Shown here: positions 26,387 through 34,469 of the stretch, piece by piece
How the letters are laid out: each line of letters starts with the position of its first letter
Position numbering within the stretch: the first letter of the stretch is position 1
Assembly (NCBI RefSeq): GCF_018785315.1
Contig: NZ_WQPN01000054.1
Coordinates: 59,662-123,661, forward strand
Direction of reading: 5' to 3'
Source: Clostridium sp. MCC353
GTDB lineage: Bacteria; Bacillota; Clostridia; Lachnospirales; Lachnospiraceae
DNA: 64,000 nucleotides
Translations under genes and position numbers: made by a program
Notes under the pieces: model-generated
The model's database searches: none
What the model was told of the DNA's origin: nothing
Seen by the model: only the letters and a program-made list of their open reading frames with translations

Positions 26387-27830
26387 TGCAAAGTCAAATT
26401 ATATTTATAGCGTAGCCTATCAGATGCTTACAGTATTGACACCACTATTAACGGCGCCATATTTGGCTAGGGTCATAGGTGCTGATGGAGTGGGTATTTA
26501 CTCATATTTTAACAATATAGCTACATATTTTGCTATGTTTGCCATGCTTGGATTAACAAATTATGGAAATCGTTATATTGCCCGTGTACGTGATAATCAA
26601 AGTGAGTTGAATTATATTTTTTCAAGCATCTATTACATGCAAGTCGTGCTTGGAGTAATTGTATCGATTTTTTATATCCTGTATACACTTTTTTTAGTTC
26701 AAAATAATCAGATCGTTAGATGGATACTATTTTTACCTGTTTTATCAACGTTAATAAATCTGACTTGGTTTTATTGGGGATTAGAAGACTTCAGTATAAC
26801 TGTAACGAGAAGTATAGTGATAAAGCTTATTACACTAGTTTCAATTTTTACTTTTGTTAAAGAGAAAGAGGATATCTGGAAATATTGTTTAATTTTATCT
26901 GCTGGAACGTTTATTGGAAATATTCCTTTAGTTTTGCTATTGCGACAATATGTAAGACTAGTTAGAGTTGATTATAGAGACATAATAAAACATATTAAAC
27001 CCAATCTGGTTTTATTCATTCCAATACTGTCAGTTAGCGTTTATCGAACTATGGATAAAATGATGCTGGGATGGCTTAGCACATATAGTGATGTAGGCTA
27101 TTATGAAAATGCTGATAAGATAATAAATATTTGCTTGGGATTTATTAATGCATTAGGACAAGTTATGTTGCCTAAATCTGCTAATCTTATTGCTAATGGA
27201 AAAATAGAAGAAAGTAATAGATTAATTGTTAAGTCATTCAATTTTTCTTCACTCTTTTGCGCAGCAATGGTGTTTGGGATAATTGGTGTTGCGGACGTTT
27301 TTGTTCCAGTATTTTTTGGCATGGAGTTTCTGACAACAATATGGATCATGCAATTGTTAGCACCAAATCTTTTTTTGCTTGCATGGGGAAATGTTCTTAA
27401 AACACAATTATTGATGCCACGTGGGAGAGATAAGACATATATCACAGCGACATTAGCTGGAGCAATTGTTAATGTCATTATCAATTTGTTACTAATACCT
27501 AGTTTAAAGGGTGTAGGAGCTGCAATTGGTACAATTTCTGCAGAATTAATAAGTTTATTATATATTTTGTGTGCTGTTAAATTGGACTTTTGCCTGAAAT
27601 CAGTTAGTACATCTCTGAAATATATTTTATCTGGTTTGATTATGATGGTTATTATACTTGTAGTTAAAAAGTCGGTAACAATTTCAATTAGAGGTCTCAT
27701 AATACTGGTAATAATAGGTGCACTTGTGTACATTGTAGAGTGTATAATAATGATGCTTATGAAGGATCGGCTTTTATTAGAAATTGAAGGCATCCTTCGA
27801 AAAATAATTCGAAGGATAATGCGATCATAG
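26373..27830 (+). CDS. wzx: Wzx-type polysaccharide flippase
   Basis: A 485-residue MATE/MOP-superfamily flippase with 12-14 membrane segments. The N-terminus SNYIYSVAYQMLTVLTPLLTAPYLARVIGADGVGIYSY is diagnostic of the oligosaccharide flippase family, as is the central DKMMLGWLSTYSDVGYYENADKI. It moves the lipid-linked repeat unit across the membrane for Wzy. Two adjacent ATG codons (26370, 26373) can start it; they lie inside the end of the radical SAM gene. It is the last gene of the AT-rich block. Confidence 0.9.
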   Translation: MRKGNAKSNYIYSVAYQMLTVLTPLLTAPYLARVIGADGVGIYSYFNNIATYFAMFAMLGLTNYGNRYIARVRDNQSELNYIFSSIYYMQVVLGVIVSIFYILYTLFLVQNNQIVRWILFLPVLSTLINLTWFYWGLEDFSITVTRSIVIKLITLVSIFTFVKEKEDIWKYCLILSAGTFIGNIPLVLLLRQYVRLVRVDYRDIIKHIKPNLVLFIPILSVSVYRTMDKMMLGWLSTYSDVGYYENADKIINICLGFINALGQVMLPKSANLIANGKIEESNRLIVKSFNFSSLFCAAMVFGIIGVADVFVPVFFGMEFLTTIWIMQLLAPNLFLLAWGNVLKTQLLMPRGRDKTYITATLAGAIVNVIINLLLIPSLKGVGAAIGTISAELISLLYILCAVKLDFCLKSVSTSLKYILSGLIMMVIILVVKKSVTISIRGLIILVIIGALVYIVECIIMMLMKDRLLLEIEGILRKIIRRIMRS

Positions 27831-27891
27831 AAAAAGTGTTATCACATAATAGTAATATTTTACCTATAATAATCTTTGGTGTCCCATTTCC

Positions 27892-28590
27892 TCACCTCAA
27901 AAAATACCTCGGATAAGCCTCCTTCGCCATAAAACTCATATCCAACACCTGCTCCAAATGAACCGTAAGCGCCTTCTGCGCCCCCAGCAGATCATGCTGT
28001 CCAACTGCATCCAGGATTGCCTGGTGCTGCTGGATCAGTGACGGCATTTTATGGGCGAATGGAATCTCAAAATTCTTCCACCGTTTCACCTGAAGCATAG
28101 GTTCTTCGATCACCTTCAAAATGGTCTGTTTTTTCAATCCCTTCAATATCAGCTCATGAAATTCATCATCCAGACAGGAAAATTCAGATTCATACTTATC
28201 GCGGTCGATAAAGGCCCTTTGCTTTACCATATTAGCCTCCATCTGCTTAATAACCTGATTCAGCGTCTTTTTATCCAGGTATTCAAACAACCCAAAGATC
28301 GCCTCTTTTTCCACGCAGGTTCTAAGATGCATCAGATCTCCGATATAATCCGTATCCAGATAGCTGACAAATGTCCCCCGCTGCGGGTAAACTGCGGCCA
28401 GATTCAGTTGCACCAGCCGGCTGATGACAGCCCGTATGGTAGAGCGGGTGCAGGAATATTCGGAACAGAGCTGGTGTTCACTGATTTTTTGTCCCGGCTT
28501 TAAATCAAGATCAAGGATTCTGTATTTAATATTCTGAAATATTTCTTCAACAGGTATGGGCGGACCTTCCTTAGGCATATATTCCATCAA
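27892..28590 (-). CDS. GntR-family regulator, FadR/FCD subfamily
   Basis: A 232-residue transcription factor. Residues 10-75 form the GntR winged helix (IPVEEIFQNIKYRILDLDLKPGQKISEHQLCSEYSCTRS-type layout), and residues 90-220 the all-helical FCD ligand domain with conserved DDEFHELI and QQHQAILDAV. It is transcribed away from the HgdAB-like genes, and a TTGT-cg-ACAA palindrome typical of FadR-type operators lies at their promoter. It probably senses an organic acid or acyl-CoA and represses that operon; the ligand is not known. GC returns to about 45-50% here. Confidence 0.88.
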   Translation of the reverse strand: MMEYMPKEGPPIPVEEIFQNIKYRILDLDLKPGQKISEHQLCSEYSCTRSTIRAVISRLVQLNLAAVYPQRGTFVSYLDTDYIGDLMHLRTCVEKEAIFGLFEYLDKKTLNQVIKQMEANMVKQRAFIDRDKYESEFSCLDDEFHELILKGLKKQTILKVIEEPMLQVKRWKNFEIPFAHKMPSLIQQHQAILDAVGQHDLLGAQKALTVHLEQVLDMSFMAKEAYPRYFLR

Positions 28591-28607
28591 TTATTCCCTC
28601 ATTTCCA

Positions 28608-28671
28608 AATCAAATAATAAATGTGCAAAGTTAATTAATAAATGTGCAAAATCAAATAATAAATGAACAAA
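28608..28671. repeat. Three direct repeats upstream of the GntR gene
   Basis: Three copies of about 21-22 nt built on AATAAATGTGCAAA, ending 18 bp before the gntR start. The spacing of two helical turns puts the copies on one DNA face, suggesting a regulator-binding array. Confidence 0.6.
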
Positions 28672-28874
28672 AGAGCAGGCTTGAATATTCATTGCCATTA
28701 TCTTTCTGCCCTTTTATGCAGCGTGTCTGGTTCCAGCATAAAAGTGACAGAGGGCAAGAACGCCATCATTAGAACCAGAATTATATATAGTACGTCCTTG
28801 AGACAAGGCGCCATTGCATTGTAACATTGAAAGATATTAATATACATAAGAGTATACAATAGATTTTCTCAGAA

Positions 28875-29096
28875 AGCCAGACTTAGAGAGCCAAACACAG
28901 AAAGCCAGATATAGAGAATCAACCTCAGAGAACCAACCCCATAGAACCAACCCCAGAAAGCCAAACATAGAAATCCAACCCCATAGAACCAACCCCATAG
29001 AACCAACCCCATAGAACCAATCCCAGAAAACCAATCCCAGAGAACCAAACCTAGAAAACCAATCCCAGAAAGCCAGACATAGAAAATCATACATAG
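28875..29096. repeat. 14-nt minisatellite, about sixteen copies
   Basis: Head-to-tail copies of a unit close to AACCAACCCCATAG, most perfect in the centre (about 28935-29035) and drifting at both edges. It lies between the divergent gntR and the HgdA-like gene. Long open frames crossing it on the minus strand are made only of repeat codons. Confidence 0.9.
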
Positions 29097-29196
29097 TAAT
29101 TCCCACATAAAAATCCCACCCCACTCATAGAAAGTTCTGAACCATAATTTTCGTTGGATAAGCAATAAAAACAAGCCCATTTTCCCACTTCCGCAG

Positions 29197-29225
29197 TTGA
29201 AAAAAATTTAACAATATGGTATTCT
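29197..29225 (+). promoter_or_regulatory. Promoter of the HgdAB-like operon
   Basis: TTGAAA (29197-29202), 17-bp spacer, TATTCT (29220-29225). It lies about 50 bp before the start of the dehydratase gene, and a palindromic operator begins 11 bp after the -10 box. Confidence 0.65.
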
Positions 29226-29236
29226 ATAAGTATAAA

Positions 29237-29250
29237 ACTTGTCGACAAGT
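29237..29250. promoter_or_regulatory. Palindromic operator, probably for the GntR regulator
   Basis: ACTTGTCGACAAGT, a perfect 14-bp palindrome covering the expected transcription start. The core TTGT-N2-ACAA fits the TnGTnnnACnA-like sites of FadR-subfamily proteins, so repression by roadblock or occlusion is likely. Confidence 0.6.
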
Positions 29251-29274
29251 AAACAAGATCAGGAGGAATATTTC

Positions 29275-30522
29275 ATGGGAGAGGAAGTCAAAAAACCACG
29301 CCGTCCAATCGACCCGAATTCAGCAAAATATAAACTGAATCAGATCGTGGCAAAACAAAAACAGGATGTATGGGACGCAAAAGAGAGAGGGGAAAAGATC
29401 GGCTGGTGTGCCAGCAACTTTCCGGTAGAGATTATTGAGACATTGGGATTGTATGTCTGCTATCCCGAGAACCACGGAGCGGTTATCGGAGCAAAGGGAG
29501 GCGGAGAACGTCTGTGTTCCAGCGCGGAAGGACAGGGCTATTCCAACGATCTCTGCGCCTATGCCAGAATCAATTTTGGATATCTGAAAGAGAAATCCGC
29601 CCCGGAAGAAGAGATGCCGATGCCGGATTATGTGCTCTGCTGCAACAACATCTGCGACTGTATGTTTAAATGGTACGAGAACCTGGCGAGGGAGTGCAAT
29701 ATCCCGCTGTTTTTCCTGGATATCCCCTTTAATCAGGATTATGAAGTTTCAGAAGCTACCAGAGATTATGTAAAAGGCCAGTGGTGGGATCTGGTTGCCG
29801 AGCTGGAAGAATTTCTGGGTAAAAAATGGGATGATGAGAAGTTCAAAGAAGCCATGTATAACAGCAAACGTTCCAGCCAGGCATGGCTCGAAGCCTGCTA
29901 CTGCGCGGAACACCAGCCGTCGCCATTTAATGGATTTGACCTGATGAACCATATGGCGGTTGCCACCGTTGCCAGAGGTAAAAAAGAAGCTTATGAGGCA
30001 TTTGAACTTTTGATTTCTGAATATAAGAAAAATATTGCCGAAGGAACCAGTACATACCGTGTGGAAGAGAAATACAGGATCATGTTTGAAGGAATCGCCT
30101 GCTGGCCGTATTTAAGAGCCACGTCTTCCGCTTTGAAGGAGAGGGGAATCAATATGGTTTCCACCATTTACGCTCCTGCATTTGCATTTATTTATGATGA
30201 TTTCGACGGTTTGATCGATGCATACTGCACCACGCCGAACGGAGTGTGCCTGGAACATTCCAGAGACTTACGGGCGGATCTTTGCAAGAAAACACATACG
30301 GAAGGACTTTTGGTCCACACCAACCGTTCCTGTAAAGCATGGAGCGGCAGCAACTACGAGATGACCCGCCAGGTAGGCGAACTCTGCGGCATCCCGGTGG
30401 TGGCATTTGACGGAGATCAGGCAGATCCCCGCAACTTCTCAGAAGCCCAGTATGTGACCAGGGTCCAGGGCCTTCAGGAACTGATGGATGAAAACAAGAA
30501 AATGAAAGAGGAGGGCAGATAG
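29275..30522 (+). CDS. 2-hydroxyacyl-CoA dehydratase, HgdA/alpha-like subunit
   Basis: A 415-residue subunit of an oxygen-sensitive iron-sulfur dehydratase of the HgdAB/FldBC/BcrBC family, which removes water from (R)-2-hydroxyacyl-CoA in amino-acid or lactate fermentation. ATG at 29275 follows AGGAGG at 29262. Family marks include GWCASNFPVEIIETLGLYVCYPENH near residue 50, CCNNICDCMFKWYENLA, PLFFLDIPFN and the C-terminal NRSCKAWSGSNYEMTRQVGELCGIPVVAFDGDQAD. Many cysteines are available for the [4Fe-4S] cluster. The partner subunit follows directly. The exact substrate cannot be assigned, and no HgdC-type activator or CoA-transferase gene is adjacent. Confidence 0.88.
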   Translation: MGEEVKKPRRPIDPNSAKYKLNQIVAKQKQDVWDAKERGEKIGWCASNFPVEIIETLGLYVCYPENHGAVIGAKGGGERLCSSAEGQGYSNDLCAYARINFGYLKEKSAPEEEMPMPDYVLCCNNICDCMFKWYENLARECNIPLFFLDIPFNQDYEVSEATRDYVKGQWWDLVAELEEFLGKKWDDEKFKEAMYNSKRSSQAWLEACYCAEHQPSPFNGFDLMNHMAVATVARGKKEAYEAFELLISEYKKNIAEGTSTYRVEEKYRIMFEGIACWPYLRATSSALKERGINMVSTIYAPAFAFIYDDFDGLIDAYCTTPNGVCLEHSRDLRADLCKKTHTEGLLVHTNRSCKAWSGSNYEMTRQVGELCGIPVVAFDGDQADPRNFSEAQYVTRVQGLQELMDENKKMKEEGR

Positions 30523-30524
30523 TG

Positions 30525-31646
30525 ATGGCAGATAAAAAGGAGTTATTCTCACGTTTTCATGAAATTGCTGTTTCTCCTAAAAAGCAGATGGAGAAATATC
30601 AGGAGCAGGGAAAGAAGATCGTCCTCTGCGTTCCCGGATATACGCCGGATGAAATCGTACATTCCATGGGCATGGTTCCTATGGGCACATGGGGAGCCGA
30701 CCTTCAGTTAAAAGAAGCAAAACGTTATTTCCCCGCATTTATCTGCAGTGTTCTGCAGTCTGTGCTGGAACTTGGAATTACCGGCGAGTATGAAGGGGCC
30801 TGCGCTATTTTGATCCCTCATCTGTGCGATTCCCTGAGAAGTATCGGACAGAACTGGAAAGTTGCCGTTCCGTCGATTCCATTTATCCAGATGAATTACC
30901 CTCAGAACCGTAAGATCGAAGCCGGAAAGAAGTTTACAAAAGCCGGATACCAGAGAGTGATTTCCGATCTGGAAAATGCCTCAGGCCTTACATTTTCCGA
31001 TGAGGAACTGGCAAAATCCAATGATATTTACAATGAGCACAATGCGGTTATGCGTGAATTTGCAGAACTGGCAAAAACCCGCAGCATGACGGCCCAGGAG
31101 CGGAACGACGTGTTCAAAAGCGCCTATTTCATGCTGAAAGAAGAACATACCGCAATGGTACGCGAATTAAATGAAGTCTTAAAAGCGGAACCCGAGGACG
31201 CCTCCAATAAGATCAGGATCGTGACTTCCGGCATTTTAGCGGACAGCCCGGCGCTTTTAAAAATCCTGGATGACAATAACATGAAGATCGTGGCCGACGA
31301 TGTGCTCCACGAATCCAGACAATACAGAACGGATGTAAAACCGGCGGAAACAGCGCTTGACGGACTGGTTAATAAGTTCTCCGAGATGGATAACTGTTCT
31401 CTGTTATACAACCGCTATAAAGGCCATGTGGATTATGTGGTGAATCTGGTGAAGGAAAATCAGGCCGCAGGTCTATTGATGATTATGACCAAGTTCTGTG
31501 ATCCGGAAGAATTTGACTATGTATTCGTAAAGAAATTATGCGAGGAGCAGGGCATTTCCATGATTTCCGTGGAAGTTGACAGGCAGATGGTTCATTACGA
31601 ACAGGCTTCCACCATGATCGAGAGCTGGAAGGAAATGATGATGTAA
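30525..31646 (+). CDS. 2-hydroxyacyl-CoA dehydratase, HgdB/beta-like subunit
   Basis: A 373-residue partner of the preceding protein, starting 2 bp after its stop behind GAGGAGGG. Family marks: KKIVLCVPGYTPDEIVHSMGMVPMGTWGAD, AILIPHLCDSLRSIGQNWK, PFIQMNYPQNRK, VTSGILADSPALLKILDDNNMKIVADD and the end LLMIMTKFCDPEEFDYVFVKKLCEEQGISMISVEVDRQ. The two subunits form the active heterodimer. Control by the divergent GntR protein is inferred from the operator. Alternative substrates such as phenyllactyl-, lactoyl- or hydroxyglutaryl-CoA cannot be separated from sequence alone. Confidence 0.88.
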   Translation: MADKKELFSRFHEIAVSPKKQMEKYQEQGKKIVLCVPGYTPDEIVHSMGMVPMGTWGADLQLKEAKRYFPAFICSVLQSVLELGITGEYEGACAILIPHLCDSLRSIGQNWKVAVPSIPFIQMNYPQNRKIEAGKKFTKAGYQRVISDLENASGLTFSDEELAKSNDIYNEHNAVMREFAELAKTRSMTAQERNDVFKSAYFMLKEEHTAMVRELNEVLKAEPEDASNKIRIVTSGILADSPALLKILDDNNMKIVADDVLHESRQYRTDVKPAETALDGLVNKFSEMDNCSLLYNRYKGHVDYVVNLVKENQAAGLLMIMTKFCDPEEFDYVFVKKLCEEQGISMISVEVDRQMVHYEQASTMIESWKEMMM

Positions 31647-31861
31647 TGAAATGATGATGTAAACATGATAGAAAATCCCATCATTTTATAATCCCCGGCG
31701 TCGAAACGCGCCCCCTTTTTCCGCGTCTGAAACCGGCAGAACGGCTATACACCGTTCTCTGGCTTTGGGCGCGGTTTATTTTATACAGAAATTCCCCCTC
31801 CTTGCCTGGAATTTTCCCGGCTCTTGTTGTAAAATAAGAAGAAATGGGGCGGAGGAAAATT

Positions 31862-32353
31862 ATGTCAGTTTTAATCATACTGCGGGGCAATTCAGGCAGC
31901 GGAAAATCGAGTGCGGCCAAAGCCCTTCAAAGAAAAATCGGAAGAAATACCCTGATAATTCCCCAGGATACAATCAGGCGCGAAATGCTGTGGGTAAGGG
32001 ACGGGAAAGATACGGCCGCCCTGCCTTTGCTGATCGATCTTTTGAAATATGGGAATACACACTGCGAATATGTCATTCTCGAAGGCATTTTATATGCCGA
32101 GTGGTACAAACCGCTGTTTGAAGCGGCAGTAGAGATATTTGAAAACCGGATTTTCGCTTACTATTACGACATTCCGTTTGAGGAGACATTAAGACGGCAC
32201 GAAACCAAAGAAAAGAGGTTTGAATTCGGAGAAGCGGAAATGCGCAGATGGTGGAAGGAAAAAGACTATATCGGAATCATTCCGGAAAAGATATTGAAAG
32301 AGGATATTTCATTGGAATGCGCTGTGGATATCATTTTACGCGATGTTTTATAA
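31862..32353 (+). CDS. P-loop kinase, zeta-toxin/AAA_33-like
   Basis: A 163-residue single-domain nucleotide kinase-like protein. ATG at 31862 follows GGAGG. Walker A is LRGNSGSGKSSAAKAL (residues 6-21). IIPQDTIRREML contains the acidic residue seen after strand 2 in zeta/chloramphenicol-phosphotransferase-like kinases, and ILEGILYAEWY corresponds to strand 3. The substrate is unknown. No antitoxin gene accompanies it, so a toxin role is not supported; a housekeeping small-molecule kinase is more likely. Confidence 0.75.
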   Translation: MSVLIILRGNSGSGKSSAAKALQRKIGRNTLIIPQDTIRREMLWVRDGKDTAALPLLIDLLKYGNTHCEYVILEGILYAEWYKPLFEAAVEIFENRIFAYYYDIPFEETLRRHETKEKRFEFGEAEMRRWWKEKDYIGIIPEKILKEDISLECAVDIILRDVL

Positions 32354-32464
32354 TGAAGTGCCATTAATGCTTGAAACACGAGTGCAGCCAATGAATAATA
32401 ATAACCAGTGCGTACCTGGGTTGGTGTAAAAGTATAGCTGGTGTACTTGTAGGAAGGAACCTGA

Positions 32465-33340
32465 ATGACGAATAGATACATGCTTAAAAGGCTTCTGCTG
32501 CTTGCGGCGGTAATTGGATGGATGATGGTGATTTTTTCATTTTCCGCCAAACCCGCCGATGAATCGACACAGATGAGCCATGAAACAGGACGAATTGTAG
32601 CGCGGATCATCAACAGAGATTTTAATGACTGGAGTGTGGAAAGCCAGAGCAGCTATGTGGAACGCATCGATTTTGCAGTGAGAAAGTCCGCCCATGCAGC
32701 GGAATATGCATTGCTGGGCCTGCTTTTGTTTTTGACGGCGGCTGAATGGGCAGGATATTTGAAAAAATGGGGCTGGCTGGGGAAACACCGCGGCCTTATG
32801 GCCTGGCTGGCCGGAACCGGTTATGCCGCCAGTGATGAGTTGCATCAGTATTTTGTACCCGGACGGAGCTGCCAGTTTACGGATGTTCTGTTGGACAGCG
32901 TCGGCGTTCTGGCAGGTATCATCCTGTGCGCGGTTTTGATTAAACTAGCATCAGCGCGTCTGTATTACATGATCGGCTTTGTTGTGTTGATGGCTGTGGA
33001 AATCTATATAGCAGTATGTGTCCACGACCAGTTTATCCGGCCATATATAGGGGATGTGCTGGTTGTGGCTGTTCTGTACTGTTTTATCAGAATGATCATA
33101 CCTGATGGGATCAAACATCTGCCGTTCTATTTATTTTTGTTCGCAGCAGCAGTGGAAGTGGGGCAGTATTTCGACCTGGCATCCATGATGGGATTAGGAA
33201 ACAGCCGGATTGCCAGAATTATTCTGGGCTCCACCTTTGACTGGAAAGACATCGCCTGTTATGGGGCGGGATGTCTCATCCTCTACGTGTGGGAGCGGCG
33301 GAAATGTGTCTGTTCACACTTCCCTGAAGGTGGAGAGTGA
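32465..33340 (+). CDS. VanZ-like membrane protein fused to a DUF2809-like domain
   Basis: A 291-residue membrane protein with about eight hydrophobic segments. Residues 1-155 match VanZ (MMVIFSFSAKPADESTQMS, RKSAHAAEYALLGLLL, SDELHQYFVPGRSCQFTDVLLDSVG). Residues 165-280 resemble DUF2809 (RPYIGDVLVVAVLYCFIR, EVGQYFDLASMMGLG, LGSTFDWKDIACYGAGCLI), which is normally a separate small protein. VanZ relatives influence lipoglycopeptide tolerance and membrane-linked processes; the function here is unknown. The gene stands alone between a kinase and a secreted protein. Confidence 0.8.
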   Translation: MTNRYMLKRLLLLAAVIGWMMVIFSFSAKPADESTQMSHETGRIVARIINRDFNDWSVESQSSYVERIDFAVRKSAHAAEYALLGLLLFLTAAEWAGYLKKWGWLGKHRGLMAWLAGTGYAASDELHQYFVPGRSCQFTDVLLDSVGVLAGIILCAVLIKLASARLYYMIGFVVLMAVEIYIAVCVHDQFIRPYIGDVLVVAVLYCFIRMIIPDGIKHLPFYLFLFAAAVEVGQYFDLASMMGLGNSRIARIILGSTFDWKDIACYGAGCLILYVWERRKCVCSHFPEGGE

Positions 33341-33462
33341 ACAGTTGCTGAAACAGCAGCGCAGTGATATAAAAGGCCATGATTTAGTTGCTATTTTTTA
33401 CGAAAGTTATTAGAATAAATAATATGTGGAGATAAAGAGTAAACGGAGAAGGAGGGAACAGG

Positions 33463-34455
33463 ATGAACAAAAGAAAAAAGTGTGGATTTTCAGCAATTCT
33501 GGCTGCGGCTCTGATCATTACAACTGCGATGCCGGCATGGGCTGAAAAGGAGGAACGGACACCGGTGGGCGAGGTCTGTCTGTCATTTGCTTCCGACATC
33601 GAGGCAGGGGAAAGCGGCGGCAGCGTGGATGTCAATGTGGAATCAGGCCCATGTGAAGTGGACAGCGTGGAGATCGTCGGCGAGAAGGAAGTTTGGTCAG
33701 GAGGGGATAAGCCTAAGATTAAGGTCTATTTAAGCGCTGAGAATGGATATTATTTTGCGAAAACAGGGAAAAATATGTTTGGGCTGATCGGTGAAGACGC
33801 TAAATACGTGAGCGCCCACACCAAAAATGACAAAGAGACGCTGGTTTTGACCGTAAGGCTGGACGAACTGGAAGCGGGAGATATTTTTGTCAGCGGTTTA
33901 ACCTGGGATGCCGTCGTCGGCCATGCCAGTTGGGAACCGGCGGATGGAGCGAAGAAATATCGTGTAAGACTGGTACGGGGAAATACAAGCCTTGGCTCAA
34001 TCTATACCACCACGGAAACAAGCTATGATCTGTCCGGCCTGATTGACCGGGAAGGCGTTTATTATTTCAAGGTTCAGGCAGTGGATGGAGGGAATAATGC
34101 CGGTGACTGGATCGAATCACCCAGCCTGTACGTAAAGAAGGAAAATATACCGGAAATCAAAGAAAACAGTGCTGCGGTGAAGCAATCAACAGCACCGGGC
34201 CCCGGAACCGGTAAGTGGGTTCAGGACGAAACCGGATGGTGGTATCAGAATGCCGATAACAGCTTTCCTGTTAACTGCTGGCAGAAGATCAACAATGAAT
34301 GGTATTCATTTGACCAGCGCGGTTATATGCAGACCGGATGGGTGTGCTGGAATGATAAATGGTATTACTGTGATTTAGAAAGCGGCGCCATGTGGGCCGG
34401 AACAACAACCCCGGACGGCCATAGGGTTGGAAATGACGGGGCTAGGGCGGATTAA
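33463..34455 (+). CDS. Secreted wall-binding repeat protein
   Basis: A 330-residue exported protein: signal peptide (cleavage likely after MPAWA, about residue 26), a beta-rich domain of unknown type (30-150), an Fn3-like stretch (about 150-225; VVGHASWEPADGAKKYRVRLV, TSYDLSGLIDREGVYYFKVQAVD) and C-terminal choline-binding-type cell-wall repeats (GTGKWVQDETGWWYQNADNS, WYSFDQRGYMQTGWV, DKWYYCDLESGAMWAG). The repeats anchor it noncovalently to wall polymers. GGAGG precedes the start. It shares the repeat type with the riboswitch-controlled protein at 40352. Confidence 0.85.
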   Translation: MNKRKKCGFSAILAAALIITTAMPAWAEKEERTPVGEVCLSFASDIEAGESGGSVDVNVESGPCEVDSVEIVGEKEVWSGGDKPKIKVYLSAENGYYFAKTGKNMFGLIGEDAKYVSAHTKNDKETLVLTVRLDELEAGDIFVSGLTWDAVVGHASWEPADGAKKYRVRLVRGNTSLGSIYTTTETSYDLSGLIDREGVYYFKVQAVDGGNNAGDWIESPSLYVKKENIPEIKENSAAVKQSTAPGPGTGKWVQDETGWWYQNADNSFPVNCWQKINNEWYSFDQRGYMQTGWVCWNDKWYYCDLESGAMWAGTTTPDGHRVGNDGARAD

Positions 34456-34469
34456 GAGAGAAGGTACTT

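Noticed and set aside
28875..29096. Possible CRISPR array
   Set aside because: The units are continuous 14-nt tandem copies without unique spacers, and no cas gene is present. The same holds for 12729-12932.
28837..29180. Minus-strand frames rich in Trp/Gly/Phe/Leu across the 14-nt minisatellite
   Set aside because: Composition comes only from the repeat unit and several frames are open at once, so there is no sign of selection for protein.
31862..32353. Zeta toxin of a toxin-antitoxin pair
   Set aside because: The P-loop kinase fold fits, but no epsilon-like antitoxin or small partner gene is adjacent.
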